Assembly (NCBI GenBank): GCA_963717125.1
Contig: CAVQVG010000004.1
Coordinates: forward strand, 248,001-312,000
Direction: 5' to 3'
DNA: 64,000 nt
Origin: RYN-230 sp963717125
GTDB taxonomy: Bacteria > Actinomycetota > Actinomycetes > Streptosporangiales > Streptosporangiaceae
The notes below the pieces were generated by a model, which was given only the letters and a program-made list of their open reading frames with translations, did no database searches and had not been told where the DNA came from. The position numbers were made by a program, and so were the translations under genes. Shown piece by piece: positions 24,421 to 32,285 of the stretch. Positions within the stretch are counted from its first letter, which is position 1, and each line of letters begins with the position of its first letter.

Positions 24421-25445
24421 CCGGCCCGCTGGTGCTGGGCATCGAGACGTCCTGCGACGAGACCGGGGCCGGGCTGGTCCGCGGGCACGAACTGCTGGCC
24501 GACTCGGTAGCGTCCAGCGTCGCGGAGCACGCCCGGTTCGGCGGCGTGGTGCCCGAGGTGGCCAGCCGGGCGCACCTGGAGGCGATGGTCCCGGCCGTGG
24601 ACCGGGCGCTGGCCACCGCCGGGGTCAAGCTGGCCGACGTGGACGCGATCGCGGTCACGGCCGGGCCGGGGCTCACCGGCGCCCTGCTGGTCGGGGTGTG
24701 CGCGGCCAAGGCGTACGCACTGGCCCTGGGCAAGCCGCTGTACGCGGTGAACCACCTGGCTGCCCACATCGCGGTGGATCAGCTCGAGCACGGGCCGCTG
24801 CCGGTGCCCGCGATCGCCCTGCTGGTCTCCGGCGGCCACTCCTCCCTGCTGCTCACCAAGGACGTGGCCGGCGACGTGCAGCCGCTGGGCGCGACTATCG
24901 ACGACGCGGCGGGCGAGGCTTACGACAAGGTGGCCCGGGTGCTCGGGCTGCCGTTCCCGGGCGGCCCGCCGATCGACCGGGAGGCGCGGTCCGGAGATCC
25001 GGCCGCGATCGCGTTCCCCCGGGCCAAGTACCGGGACCAGACCTACGACTTCTCCTTCTCCGGGCTGAAGACCGCGGTGGCCCGCTGGGTGGAGGAGCGG
25101 CGGGCGGCCGGGCTCAGCGTGCCGGTGGCCGACGTGGCCGCCTCGTTCCAGGAGGCGGTGGCCGATGTGCTCACCCGCAAGGCGGTGCAGGCCTGTCAGG
25201 AACACGGCGTCGAGCATCTGATCATCGGCGGGGGAGTGGCCGCGAACTCCCGGCTGCGCGCGCTGGCCGCGGAGCGCTGCGCCGCGGCCGGCCTGCGACT
25301 GCGGGTACCCCGGCCCGGGCTGTGCACGGACAACGGGGCCATGGTGGCGGCGCTGGGCGCGGAACTGGCCGCCCGCGGCGCCGAGCCGTCCACCCTGGAC
25401 GTGGGGGCCGACTCCGCGCTGCCGGTGACCAGCGTGCTGGCCTGA
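24417..25445 (+). CDS. tsaD: tRNA N6-adenosine threonylcarbamoyltransferase TsaD
   Basis: 342 residues. The N-terminus LVLGIETSCDETGAGLV and the metal-binding histidines in NHLAAHIAVD, with GGHSSLLL and the C-terminal GGGVAANSRLRA, mark TsaD. It transfers the threonylcarbamoyl group to A37 of tRNA. The frame is open upstream through rimI, but the GTG overlapping the rimI stop by four bases gives the exact family start. Last gene of the t6A cluster before groES. Confidence 0.95.
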   Translation: MTGPLVLGIETSCDETGAGLVRGHELLADSVASSVAEHARFGGVVPEVASRAHLEAMVPAVDRALATAGVKLADVDAIAVTAGPGLTGALLVGVCAAKAYALALGKPLYAVNHLAAHIAVDQLEHGPLPVPAIALLVSGGHSSLLLTKDVAGDVQPLGATIDDAAGEAYDKVARVLGLPFPGGPPIDREARSGDPAAIAFPRAKYRDQTYDFSFSGLKTAVARWVEERRAAGLSVPVADVAASFQEAVADVLTRKAVQACQEHGVEHLIIGGGVAANSRLRALAAERCAAAGLRLRVPRPGLCTDNGAMVAALGAELAARGAEPSTLDVGADSALPVTSVLA

Positions 25446-25528
25446 CCGGCCGCACCTGCCTGGCTGCACCCCGCCCGGCCCCACTTGCCCGGCTACGCCT
25501 GTCCAGCCGCGCGGGGGACCCCGGTAAG

Positions 25529-25557
25529 TTGACTGCTGCCCGTGCCCCGGCTACTGT
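25529..25557 (+). promoter_or_regulatory. groESL vegetative promoter
   Basis: TTGACT and TACTGT with a 17-base spacer, placed so that the transcription start would fall at or just inside the CIRCE element beginning at 25564. This overlap is the standard layout for HrcA-controlled promoters. Confidence 0.75.
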
Positions 25558-25563
25558 TCGGGA

Positions 25564-25590
25564 CTGGCACTCTCTAGGGTAGAGTGCTAA
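25564..25590. promoter_or_regulatory. CIRCE operator (HrcA binding site)
   Basis: CTGGCACTC, nine bases, GAGTGCTAA: two mismatches to the canonical left arm TTAGCACTC and a perfect right arm. It lies 97 bases upstream of groES and just after the -10. It implies HrcA repression of groES-groEL that is released by heat stress, as known in actinobacteria. hrcA itself is not in the window. Confidence 0.92.
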
Positions 25591-25686
25591 TACGACAGGG
25601 CTGGTCTGGCACCCGCGACGACAGCCAGCCGACGTCGTTCTCCCTATAGCCGTTTCCCCATCCTTTTCGGAGGAGGAGGTCAGATC

Positions 25687-25998
25687 GTGGCGACCGCTAC
25701 CAAGGTTGTTCTCAAGCCACTCGAAGACCGGATCGTAGTCCGCACGCTGGAGGCCGAGCAGACCACCGCGTCCGGGCTGGTGATTCCGGACACCGCCAAG
25801 GAGAAGCCCCAGGAGGGCGAAGTCCTGGCGGTTGGCCCCGGCCGGTTCGACGACGCGGGCAGCAAGCGCGTCCCGATGGACGTCAAGGTCGGTGATGTCG
25901 TGCTGTACAGCAAGTACGGCGGCACCGAGGTGAAGTACCACGGCGAGGAGTACCTGGTGCTCTCCGCCCGCGATGTGCTCGCCATTATCGAGAAGTAA
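25687..25998 (+). CDS. groES: Co-chaperonin GroES
   Basis: 103 residues with the mobile-loop region (EQTTASGLVIPDTAKEKPQ) and the conserved VLYSKYGGTEVKYHGEEYLVL. It caps GroEL. The GTG start is preceded by GGAGGAGG, one of the strongest ribosome-binding sites in the window, consistent with very high expression. Under CIRCE control with groEL downstream. Confidence 0.97.
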   Translation: MATATKVVLKPLEDRIVVRTLEAEQTTASGLVIPDTAKEKPQEGEVLAVGPGRFDDAGSKRVPMDVKVGDVVLYSKYGGTEVKYHGEEYLVLSARDVLAIIEK

Positions 25999-26163
25999 CA
26001 CGCGGTTCAGGCGGCGGGTGCGTCCCGCGACCAGATGTCCGCTCCGGACCACCGCCCCGGCGCTTCCTGGCGTCCGGGGCGGTAGTCCGTGGCAGGCACG
26101 CTGACCGCGGCGCCCCGCCGCGACCGCGCAGAAGACCTAATAACTCAGCAAGTTGAGGTGCTC

Positions 26164-27788
26164 ATGGCCAAGATGCTCGAGTTCGACGAGGAGGCACGGC
26201 GCGCGCTCGAGCGCGGCGTGGACCGGCTCGCGGACACCGTAAAGGTGACGCTCGGCCCGAAGGGCCGCAACGTCGTCATCGACAAGAAGTGGGGCGCTCC
26301 GACCATCACCAACGACGGCGTGACCGTCGCCCGTGAGGTGGAGCTGGAGGACCCGTACGAGAATCTGGGTGCTCAGCTCGCCAAGGAAGTCGCGACCAAG
26401 ACCAACGACGTAGCCGGCGACGGCACCACGACCGCGACCGTGCTGGCTCAGGCCATGGTCCACGCGGGCCGGCGCTCGGTGACGGCGGGTGCGAACCCGA
26501 TCGCGCTGAAGCGGGGCATCGACGCCGCCGCGGCCGCGGTCTCCGACCGGCTGCTCGAGTCGGCCCGCGAGGTCGAGGAGCAGCAGGAGATCGCGCACGT
26601 GGCGACCGTCTCCGCGCAGGACGCCAAGATCGGCGAGCTGATCGCCGAGGCGTTCAGCAAGGTCGGCAAGGACGGTGTGATCACCGTCGAGGAATCGCCG
26701 ACCATGGGCCTGGAGCTCGAGTTCACCGAGGGGATGCAGTTCGACAAGGGCTACATCTCGCCGTATTTCATCACCGACCAGGAGCGCATGGAAGCGGTCC
26801 TGGACGACGCGTACATCCTGCTGCACGCCGGCAAGATCTCCTCGATGGCGGATTTCCTTCCGCTGCTGGAAAAGGTCGCGCAGACCAAGAAGCCGTTCCT
26901 GGTTATTGCCGAGGACGTCGAGGGCGAGGCGCTGTCCACGCTGGTCGTGAACAAGATCCGCGGCCTGCTCGCGGTGTGCGCGGTGAAGGCGCCCGGCTTC
27001 GGTGACCGGCGGAAGGCCATGCTGGAAGACATGGCCATCCTGACCGGCGGCGAAGTGGTCAGCGAGGAGGTCGGGCTCAAGCTGGAACTCGTCGGGCTGG
27101 ACACGCTGGGCACGGCGCGCCGGGTGGTGGTGACCAAGGACAACACCACGATCGTGGACGGGCCGGCGAAAGCACCGGCATCCAGGACCGGGTCCGCCAG
27201 CTCCGCGCCGAGATCGAGGAGACCGACTCCGACTGGGACCGGGAGAAGCTGCAGGAGCGGGTGGCCAAGCTGTCCGGCGGGGTCAGCGTGCTCCGGGTCG
27301 GCGCGGCGACCGAGGTGGAGCTGAAGGAGAAGAAGCACCGCCTGGAGGACGCCATCTCGGCCACCCGGGCCGCGATCGAGGAAGGCATCATCCCCGGCGG
27401 CGGCAGCGCTCTGGTGCACATCGCGACCGCGCTGGATGACCTCGGCAAGACCGGTGACGAGGCGACCGGGGTCGGCGTGGTGCGCAGCGCGCTGTTCTCG
27501 CCGGCCCGCTGGATCGCCGAGAACGCCGGCGAGGAGGGTTCGGTGGTCACCGCCAAGGTGGCGGAGCTCGGCTTCGGCCAGGGCTTCAACGCGGCCACCG
27601 GCGAGTACGGCGACCTGGTCGCCCAGGGCGTCATCGACCCGGTCAAGGTGACCCGCTCCGCGGTGCTGAACGCCGCGTCCATCGCGGCCATGCTCCTCAC
27701 CACCGAGGCACTGGTGGTGGAGCGGCCGGAGGAGGAGACCGAGGCGGCCGCGGGCGGCCACGGGCACTCGCACGGTCACACGCACTGA
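26164..27788 (+). CDS. groEL: Chaperonin GroEL with His-rich tail, frame broken by a one-base deletion
   Basis: The first part has the ATP-binding TLGPKGRNVVIDKKWG, DGVTVAREVELED and GDGTTTATVLAQ. At 27160-27163 (GACGGGCCGG where GACGGCGCCGG is expected) the frame is lost; the next frame continues GESTGIQDRV and IIPGGGSALVHIA to the end. Adding one C gives ~541 residues, the normal length. The C-terminus is AAGGHGHSHGHTH, the histidine-rich tail of actinobacterial GroEL1, rather than the Gly-Met repeats of GroEL2. The ATG at 26164 follows AGTTGAGGTG (weak site) and gives MAKMLEFDEEARRALE, the usual start. Confidence 0.94.
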
Positions 27789-27840
27789 GGTAAACCGCAC
27801 TGAGGTAACCGCACTGCGGTAACCGCAGCCGAGCGGCCAG

Positions 27841-27876
27841 GCAGGCCCCTTCCCGGGACTCCGGGGAGGGGCCTGC
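27841..27876 (+). terminator. groESL terminator hairpin
   Basis: GCAGGCCCCTTCCC pairs with GGGGAGGGGCCTGC over 14 bp (one G-T pair) around an eight-base loop, 52 bases after the groEL stop. No T-run follows, as is frequent in actinobacterial terminators. Short repeats GCACTGAGGTAACC lie between the stop and the stem. Confidence 0.7.
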
Positions 27877-28047
27877 GGCGTCCCAGGGAACGGCCTGCGG
27901 CGTCCCAGGGACCGGCCCGTGACGGCCCGCGGAACGGCCTGCCGTGCCCCGGGAGGCTGCGGCGCGACATATCCGGCGTGCAGCGCTTGCACCGGAGATG
28001 GCGTGCTGGTTCGCTATCTAAGCCCCGAAAGGGACGTCACGAAGGAA

Positions 28048-28053
28048 TATAAT
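28048..28053 (+). promoter_or_regulatory. Consensus TATAAT upstream of the ECF sigma gene
   Basis: A perfect TATAAT sits in an A/T-rich island (28030-28180) unlike the flanking sequence. No matching -35 at 16-18 bases is evident, so the promoter may depend on an activator or alternative sigma. A TTGACT at 28070-28075 further downstream could belong to a second promoter. Confidence 0.4.
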
Positions 28054-28211
28054 TACGCTCAGTAGCTAATTGACTACTGGTAGTGATTTCATGTTCGGAA
28101 CGTGACCACGCGGAACATCAATGTGACCTTTCCGTTGCCATCTTTGAGGAGAGCACCCCCTGCTTTCCTGGGCATCATGCTTTTGTGGGCGACGGATGCA
28201 TCATCCAGGCC

Positions 28212-28925
28212 GTGGCGGGCGACTCCCGGGGGGGACGGTCAGCCACAGGTGACCAGTGGCGGGCCGGGCCGCCCGGCAGCGCGCTGGCCGCCGAGGGAAC
28301 GATCGAGGGAACAGCTGGCGCCGGGAGCAGCCACGAGTACGCCACCGGCGGCCTCGTGGACGCCCAGGCGGCCAGCTTCGGGGACCTGACCAGCCTCGCG
28401 GTACGCGGGCACCCAGCGGCGGTAGCGGCCCTGCTGGAGCACATCCGCCCGATGGTGGTCCGGTACTGCCGGGCCCGGCTGGGCCGGATCACCGGTCACT
28501 ATTACGTGGCCGACGACGTCGCGCAGGACGTCTGCCTGGCCGTGCTGTCCGCACTGCCGCGCTACCGGGACATGGGCAGGCCGTTCGCGTCGTTCGTGTT
28601 CGGCATCGCCTCGCACAAGGTGGCGGACGCGGCGCGGAACGCGTCCCGGCTGGCGGTGCCGTTCGAGGACCTGCCCGACGAGGCGGACGAACGGCCCGGC
28701 CCGGAAGAGACCGTGGTGGCCTACATTGAGGCGGAACGGGCCAGAGCGCTCCTCGCCCAGCTCCCGGAACACTTGCGTGAGCTGCTAATACTACGCGTCG
28801 TAACCGGACTGTCAGCCGAGGAAACGGGTAACGTACTGGGCATGTCAGCAGGAGCGGTGAGGGTGGCCCAGCACCGGGCGCTAGCCCGGCTCCGGGCGCT
28901 CGCGGTCGCGGAGTCGATTGCGTGA
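28212..28925 (+). CDS. shbA: ECF RNA polymerase sigma factor, ShbA/SigD family
   Basis: Region 2 is visible in VRYCRARLGRITGHYYVADDVAQDVCLAVL ff. (read in two parts: VVRYCRARLG and DDVAQDVCLAVLSALPRYRD), and region 4 in LRELLILRVVTGLSAEE with GAVRVAQHRALARLR. The IAS-HKVADAARNASRL linker also matches SigD of Mycobacterium tuberculosis. Position between groEL and guaB is conserved for SigD/ShbA, which in Streptomyces controls the principal sigma gene. The start is uncertain: the frame is open from 28083, but bases before ~28200 do not look coding; GTG 28212 or 28356 are likeliest. Its stop overlaps the next gene by four bases. Confidence 0.85.
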   Translation: MAGDSRGGRSATGDQWRAGPPGSALAAEGTIEGTAGAGSSHEYATGGLVDAQAASFGDLTSLAVRGHPAAVAALLEHIRPMVVRYCRARLGRITGHYYVADDVAQDVCLAVLSALPRYRDMGRPFASFVFGIASHKVADAARNASRLAVPFEDLPDEADERPGPEETVVAYIEAERARALLAQLPEHLRELLILRVVTGLSAEETGNVLGMSAGAVRVAQHRALARLRALAVAESIA

Positions 28926-29389
28926 TCACGGGCCGCGGGCCCGGCGCGCCCGGCATGACACCCGGCCTGGAGTTCACCCGCCGCCGGGCGGGCGAGGCCG
29001 CCCCGGGGACGGTGGCCGCCGATCTCGGTGAGATCCGGCGGGCCGAGACGGCCATCGACCTGCTCGCCCAGCGCGCCGCCGCGCCGCCGGGTCTACTCGA
29101 CGATCCTGCCCTGGCCCTGCTTACCGCGCTGGCCGCGGACGTGGACGCGCCAGGCACGGGCGTTAGGCAGGATGCGGGGGTTTGGGCTCGCCGGCGGGCG
29201 CCGTCGCGGGGGCTGGCCGCCTGGCTGCGGGCCGCGGTGGCCGGCGTCGTGGTCGCGGGGCTGGCCGGCACTACCAGCCTGGTGGCGGCCAGCATGCTGG
29301 CCCGGCTGACCCGTCGGGCCGGCGGCCGGGGACGGCGGCTGGACCGCGGCTGGGCGGCTCGCCCGGCCCGCCCGCGACGGCTGCGCTGA
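28922..29389 (+). CDS. Probable anti-sigma factor, RsdA-like, short form
   Basis: 155 residues. The stretch VAADLGEIRRAETAIDLLAQ followed by DDPALALLTALAADVD resembles the SigD-binding N-terminus of mycobacterial RsdA (ARTDLLLDALAER, DDALAALLGQW). One transmembrane helix follows (AAVAGVVVAGLAGTTSLVAA), then a short Arg-rich tail. RsdA proper has a long extracellular domain that is absent here. Translational coupling (GTGA) to the sigma gene and the same genomic slot support the role; the sequence match is modest, so this is an inference. Confidence 0.65.
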   Translation: MITGRGPGAPGMTPGLEFTRRRAGEAAPGTVAADLGEIRRAETAIDLLAQRAAAPPGLLDDPALALLTALAADVDAPGTGVRQDAGVWARRRAPSRGLAAWLRAAVAGVVVAGLAGTTSLVAASMLARLTRRAGGRGRRLDRGWAARPARPRRLR

Positions 29390-29530
29390 CCGGCCCGCGA
29401 CGGCTGCGCTGACCGGCCCGCGACGGCTGCACTGACCGGCCCGCGACGCCTGCGCTGACCGGCCCGCGACGCCTGCGCTGACCGGCCCGCGCCGGCCGCG
29501 CTGACCGGCCCGCGACGGCTGACCTGCCGG
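29371..29530 (+). repeat. 23-bp tandem array, six full copies plus a partial seventh
   Basis: CCCGCGACGGCTGCGCTGAC plus CGG repeats at 29371, 29394, 29417, 29440, 29463 and 29486, with a degenerate seventh copy at 29509. The stop of the anti-sigma gene lies in the first copy. A 23-base period cannot keep a reading frame and every copy contains TGA in one frame, so it is non-coding. It fills the gap before guaB. Confidence 0.85.
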
Positions 29531-29586
29531 ACCGCGGGGGGCCTCTACACTGGGGGGATCCCGCAGCCAGCCCTCCGGAAGGTGTC

Positions 29587-31077
29587 ATGAGCGACGTCGC
29601 TAAGTTCGCCCCGCCGGCCCTGACCTTCGACGATGTCCTGCTGCTGCCGGCGCATTCGGTGGTGATGCCCAGCGAGGCGGACACCACGGCCCGGCTGACC
29701 CGCCGGATCACGCTGAACGTGCCGCTGGTCTCCTCGGCCATGGACACGGTGACCGAGGCCCGGATGGCCATCGCGATGGCCCGCATCGGCGGGGTGGGCG
29801 TGCTGCACCGCAACCTCTCGGTGGACGAGCAGGCGCAGCAGGTGGACACCGTGAAACGGTCCGAGGCGGGCATGATCACCAACCCGGTGACCTGCGGCCC
29901 GGACGCCACGGTGGCCGACGTCGAGCACCTGTGCGCCCGGTACCGCATCTCCGGGGTCCCGGTGACCAGCCCGGACGGCGTACTGGTGGGCATCGCGACC
30001 AACCGGGACATCCGGTTCGTCACCGACCACAGCCGCCGGGTGGCGGACGTGATGACCCCGATGCCGCTGATCACTGCGCCGGTCGGGGTGACCAGGGACG
30101 ACGCGCTGGCCCTGCTCCGCGAGCACAAGGTGGAGAAACTGCCGCTGATCGACGACGGCGGCCGGCTGCGCGGGCTGATCACGGTCAAGGACTTCACCAA
30201 GAGCGAGAAGTTCCCCCACGCCACCAAGGACAGCGCGGGGCGGCTCGTGGTCGGGGCCGCCGTCGGCGTGGGCGAGGACGCCAAGGGCCGGGCCCAGGCG
30301 CTGGCCGAGGCCGGGGCCGACTTCCTGGTGGTGGACACCGCGCACGGCCACTCGCAGGCCGTGCTGGACATGATCGGCCAGCTCAAGGCCAACCTCCACA
30401 TCGAGATCATCGGCGGGAACATCGCCAGCCGGGAAGGCGCCCAGGCGCTCATCGACGCCGGGGCGGACGGGGTCAAGGTGGGCGTCGGGCCGGGTTCTAT
30501 CTGCACCACCCGGGTGGTGGCCGGGGTCGGGGTTCCGCAGGTCACCGCCATCTACGAGGCGTCGCAGGCGGCGCACCAGGCCGGCGTTCCGGTGATCGGG
30601 GACGGCGGGCTGCAGCACTCCGGGGATATCGCCAAGGCCATCGCCGCCGGGGCGGACACGGTCATGCTGGGCAGTCTGCTGGCCGGCTGCGAGGAGGGGC
30701 CGGGCGAGATGGTCTTCATCCACGGCAAGCAGTACAAGCTGTACCGGGGGATGGGCTCGCTGGGCGCGATGCGCAACCCGGAGCGCGGCCGGTCCTACTC
30801 CAAGGACCGGTATTTCCAGGACGACGTGCTGCGCGAGGACAAGCTGGTGCCGGAGGGCGTGGAAGGCCAGGTACCGTACCGCGGCCCGCTGGCCGCGGTG
30901 GCCAACCAGCTGGTCGGCGGGCTCCGCGCGGCCATGGGCTACTGCGGCGCGCGCACCATGGCGGACCTGCAGCAGGCCCGGTTCACCCAGATCACCGCCG
31001 CGGGCCTGGCGGAGAGCCACCCGCACGACGTCGAGATGACGGCTGAGGCCCCCAACTACGCGCGCCGGGGGCGCTAG
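29587..31077 (+). CDS. guaB: IMP dehydrogenase
   Basis: 496 residues: catalytic TIM barrel interrupted by two CBS domains (about 100-215, e.g. ISGVPVTSPDGVLVGIATNRD). The active-site Cys lies in VGVGPGSICTTRVVAGVGVP, and the flap has GMGSLGAMRNPERGRSYS. It oxidises IMP to XMP, the first committed GMP step. GGAAGGTGTC precedes the ATG. Location after the sigma/anti-sigma pair and before guaB3 is the conserved actinobacterial arrangement. Confidence 0.96.
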   Translation: MSDVAKFAPPALTFDDVLLLPAHSVVMPSEADTTARLTRRITLNVPLVSSAMDTVTEARMAIAMARIGGVGVLHRNLSVDEQAQQVDTVKRSEAGMITNPVTCGPDATVADVEHLCARYRISGVPVTSPDGVLVGIATNRDIRFVTDHSRRVADVMTPMPLITAPVGVTRDDALALLREHKVEKLPLIDDGGRLRGLITVKDFTKSEKFPHATKDSAGRLVVGAAVGVGEDAKGRAQALAEAGADFLVVDTAHGHSQAVLDMIGQLKANLHIEIIGGNIASREGAQALIDAGADGVKVGVGPGSICTTRVVAGVGVPQVTAIYEASQAAHQAGVPVIGDGGLQHSGDIAKAIAAGADTVMLGSLLAGCEEGPGEMVFIHGKQYKLYRGMGSLGAMRNPERGRSYSKDRYFQDDVLREDKLVPEGVEGQVPYRGPLAAVANQLVGGLRAAMGYCGARTMADLQQARFTQITAAGLAESHPHDVEMTAEAPNYARRGR

Positions 31078-31132
31078 TGCCCCTCACCCCCCTAACCATG
31101 CCTAACGCCCTTGCCGCGGGCTGGAGCGCACT

Positions 31133-32260
31133 ATGACGACGGTTGAGATTGGCCGGGGCAAGACCGGCCGCCGGGCCTACCCGCTGGATGAGATCGGCAT
31201 CGTGCCGTCGCGCCGGACCAGGGACCCGGAAGAGGTCTCGGTGGCCTGGCAGATCGACGCGTACCGGTTCGAAATGCCGCTGGTCGCCTCCCCGATGGAC
31301 AGCGTGGTGTCGCCGGCCTTCGCCGCCCAGCTGGGCCGGCTCGGCGGGCTGGCCGTGCTGGACCTGGAGGGGCTGTGGACCCGGTTCCCGGACCCGGAGC
31401 CGATCCTGGCCGAGATCGCGGAACTGCCCCAGGCGGCGGCGACCCGGCGGCTGCAGGAGATCTACACCGAGCCGATCAAGGAAGAGCTGATCGGCCAGCG
31501 CATCGAGGAGATCCGCTCGACCGGGGTGACCACCGCGGCCCGGCTGTCCCCGCAGCGGACCGTCCGGTACTACAAGGCAGTCATCGACGCGGGCGCGGAC
31601 ATCTTCGTGATCCGCGGCACGACGGTGTCCGCCGAGCACGTGTCCGGCCAGGCCGAACCGCTCAACCTGAAACAGTTCATCTACGAGCTGGACGTGCCGG
31701 TGATCGTCGGTGGCTGCGCCACCTACACCGCGGCGCTGCACCTGATGCGCACCGGGGCGGCGGGCGTGCTGGTCGGGTTCGGCGGCGGGTCCGGGCACAC
31801 CACGGCGGCCGTGCTCGGCGTGACCGTGCCGATGGCCACCGCGATCGCGGACGTGGCCGCGGCCCGCCGGGAGTACCTGGACGAATCGGGCGGCCGGTAC
31901 GTGCACGTGATCGCCGACGGCGGGATGACCCGCAGCGGCGACATCGCCAAGGCGCTGGCCTGCGGCTCGGACGCGGTCATGGTGGGCTCGCCGTTCGCCC
32001 GGGCGGCCGAGGCGCCGGGCCGCGGCTACCACTGGGGCAGCGAGTCGCACCACCCGGACCTGCCCCGGGGCGCCCGGGTTGAGGTCGGCACCGTGGGCAC
32101 CCTGGAGCAGATCCTGCACGGCCCGTCGATGCTGTCCGACGGCTCGCTGAACCTGATGGGCGCGCTCCGCCGGACGATGGCCACCTCGGGGTATTCCGAC
32201 CTCAAAGAGTTCCAGCGGGTCGAGGTGGCGGTCACACCGAACGCCCCGGCGCGCCGCTGA
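31133..32260 (+). CDS. guaB3: GuaB3-family IMP dehydrogenase-related protein
   Basis: 375 residues without CBS domains. It begins VEIGRGKTGRRAYPLDEIGIVPSRRTR (as in the GuaB3 family) and ends KEFQRVEVAVT. The IMPDH loop Cys-Thr-Thr is absent; the corresponding region reads GFGGGSGHTTAAVLG. GuaB3 proteins accompany guaB in actinobacteria and cyanobacteria; some act as GMP reductases, but the role in this lineage is unproven. Starts 55 bases after guaB. Confidence 0.9.
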   Translation: MTTVEIGRGKTGRRAYPLDEIGIVPSRRTRDPEEVSVAWQIDAYRFEMPLVASPMDSVVSPAFAAQLGRLGGLAVLDLEGLWTRFPDPEPILAEIAELPQAAATRRLQEIYTEPIKEELIGQRIEEIRSTGVTTAARLSPQRTVRYYKAVIDAGADIFVIRGTTVSAEHVSGQAEPLNLKQFIYELDVPVIVGGCATYTAALHLMRTGAAGVLVGFGGGSGHTTAAVLGVTVPMATAIADVAAARREYLDESGGRYVHVIADGGMTRSGDIAKALACGSDAVMVGSPFARAAEAPGRGYHWGSESHHPDLPRGARVEVGTVGTLEQILHGPSMLSDGSLNLMGALRRTMATSGYSDLKEFQRVEVAVTPNAPARR

Positions 32261-32285
32261 GAGGCCGGATGCTAGCGTTCGTCGG

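Noticed and set aside
29371..29530. CRISPR array
   Set aside because: 23-bp units are directly abutting and lack spacers; no cas genes.
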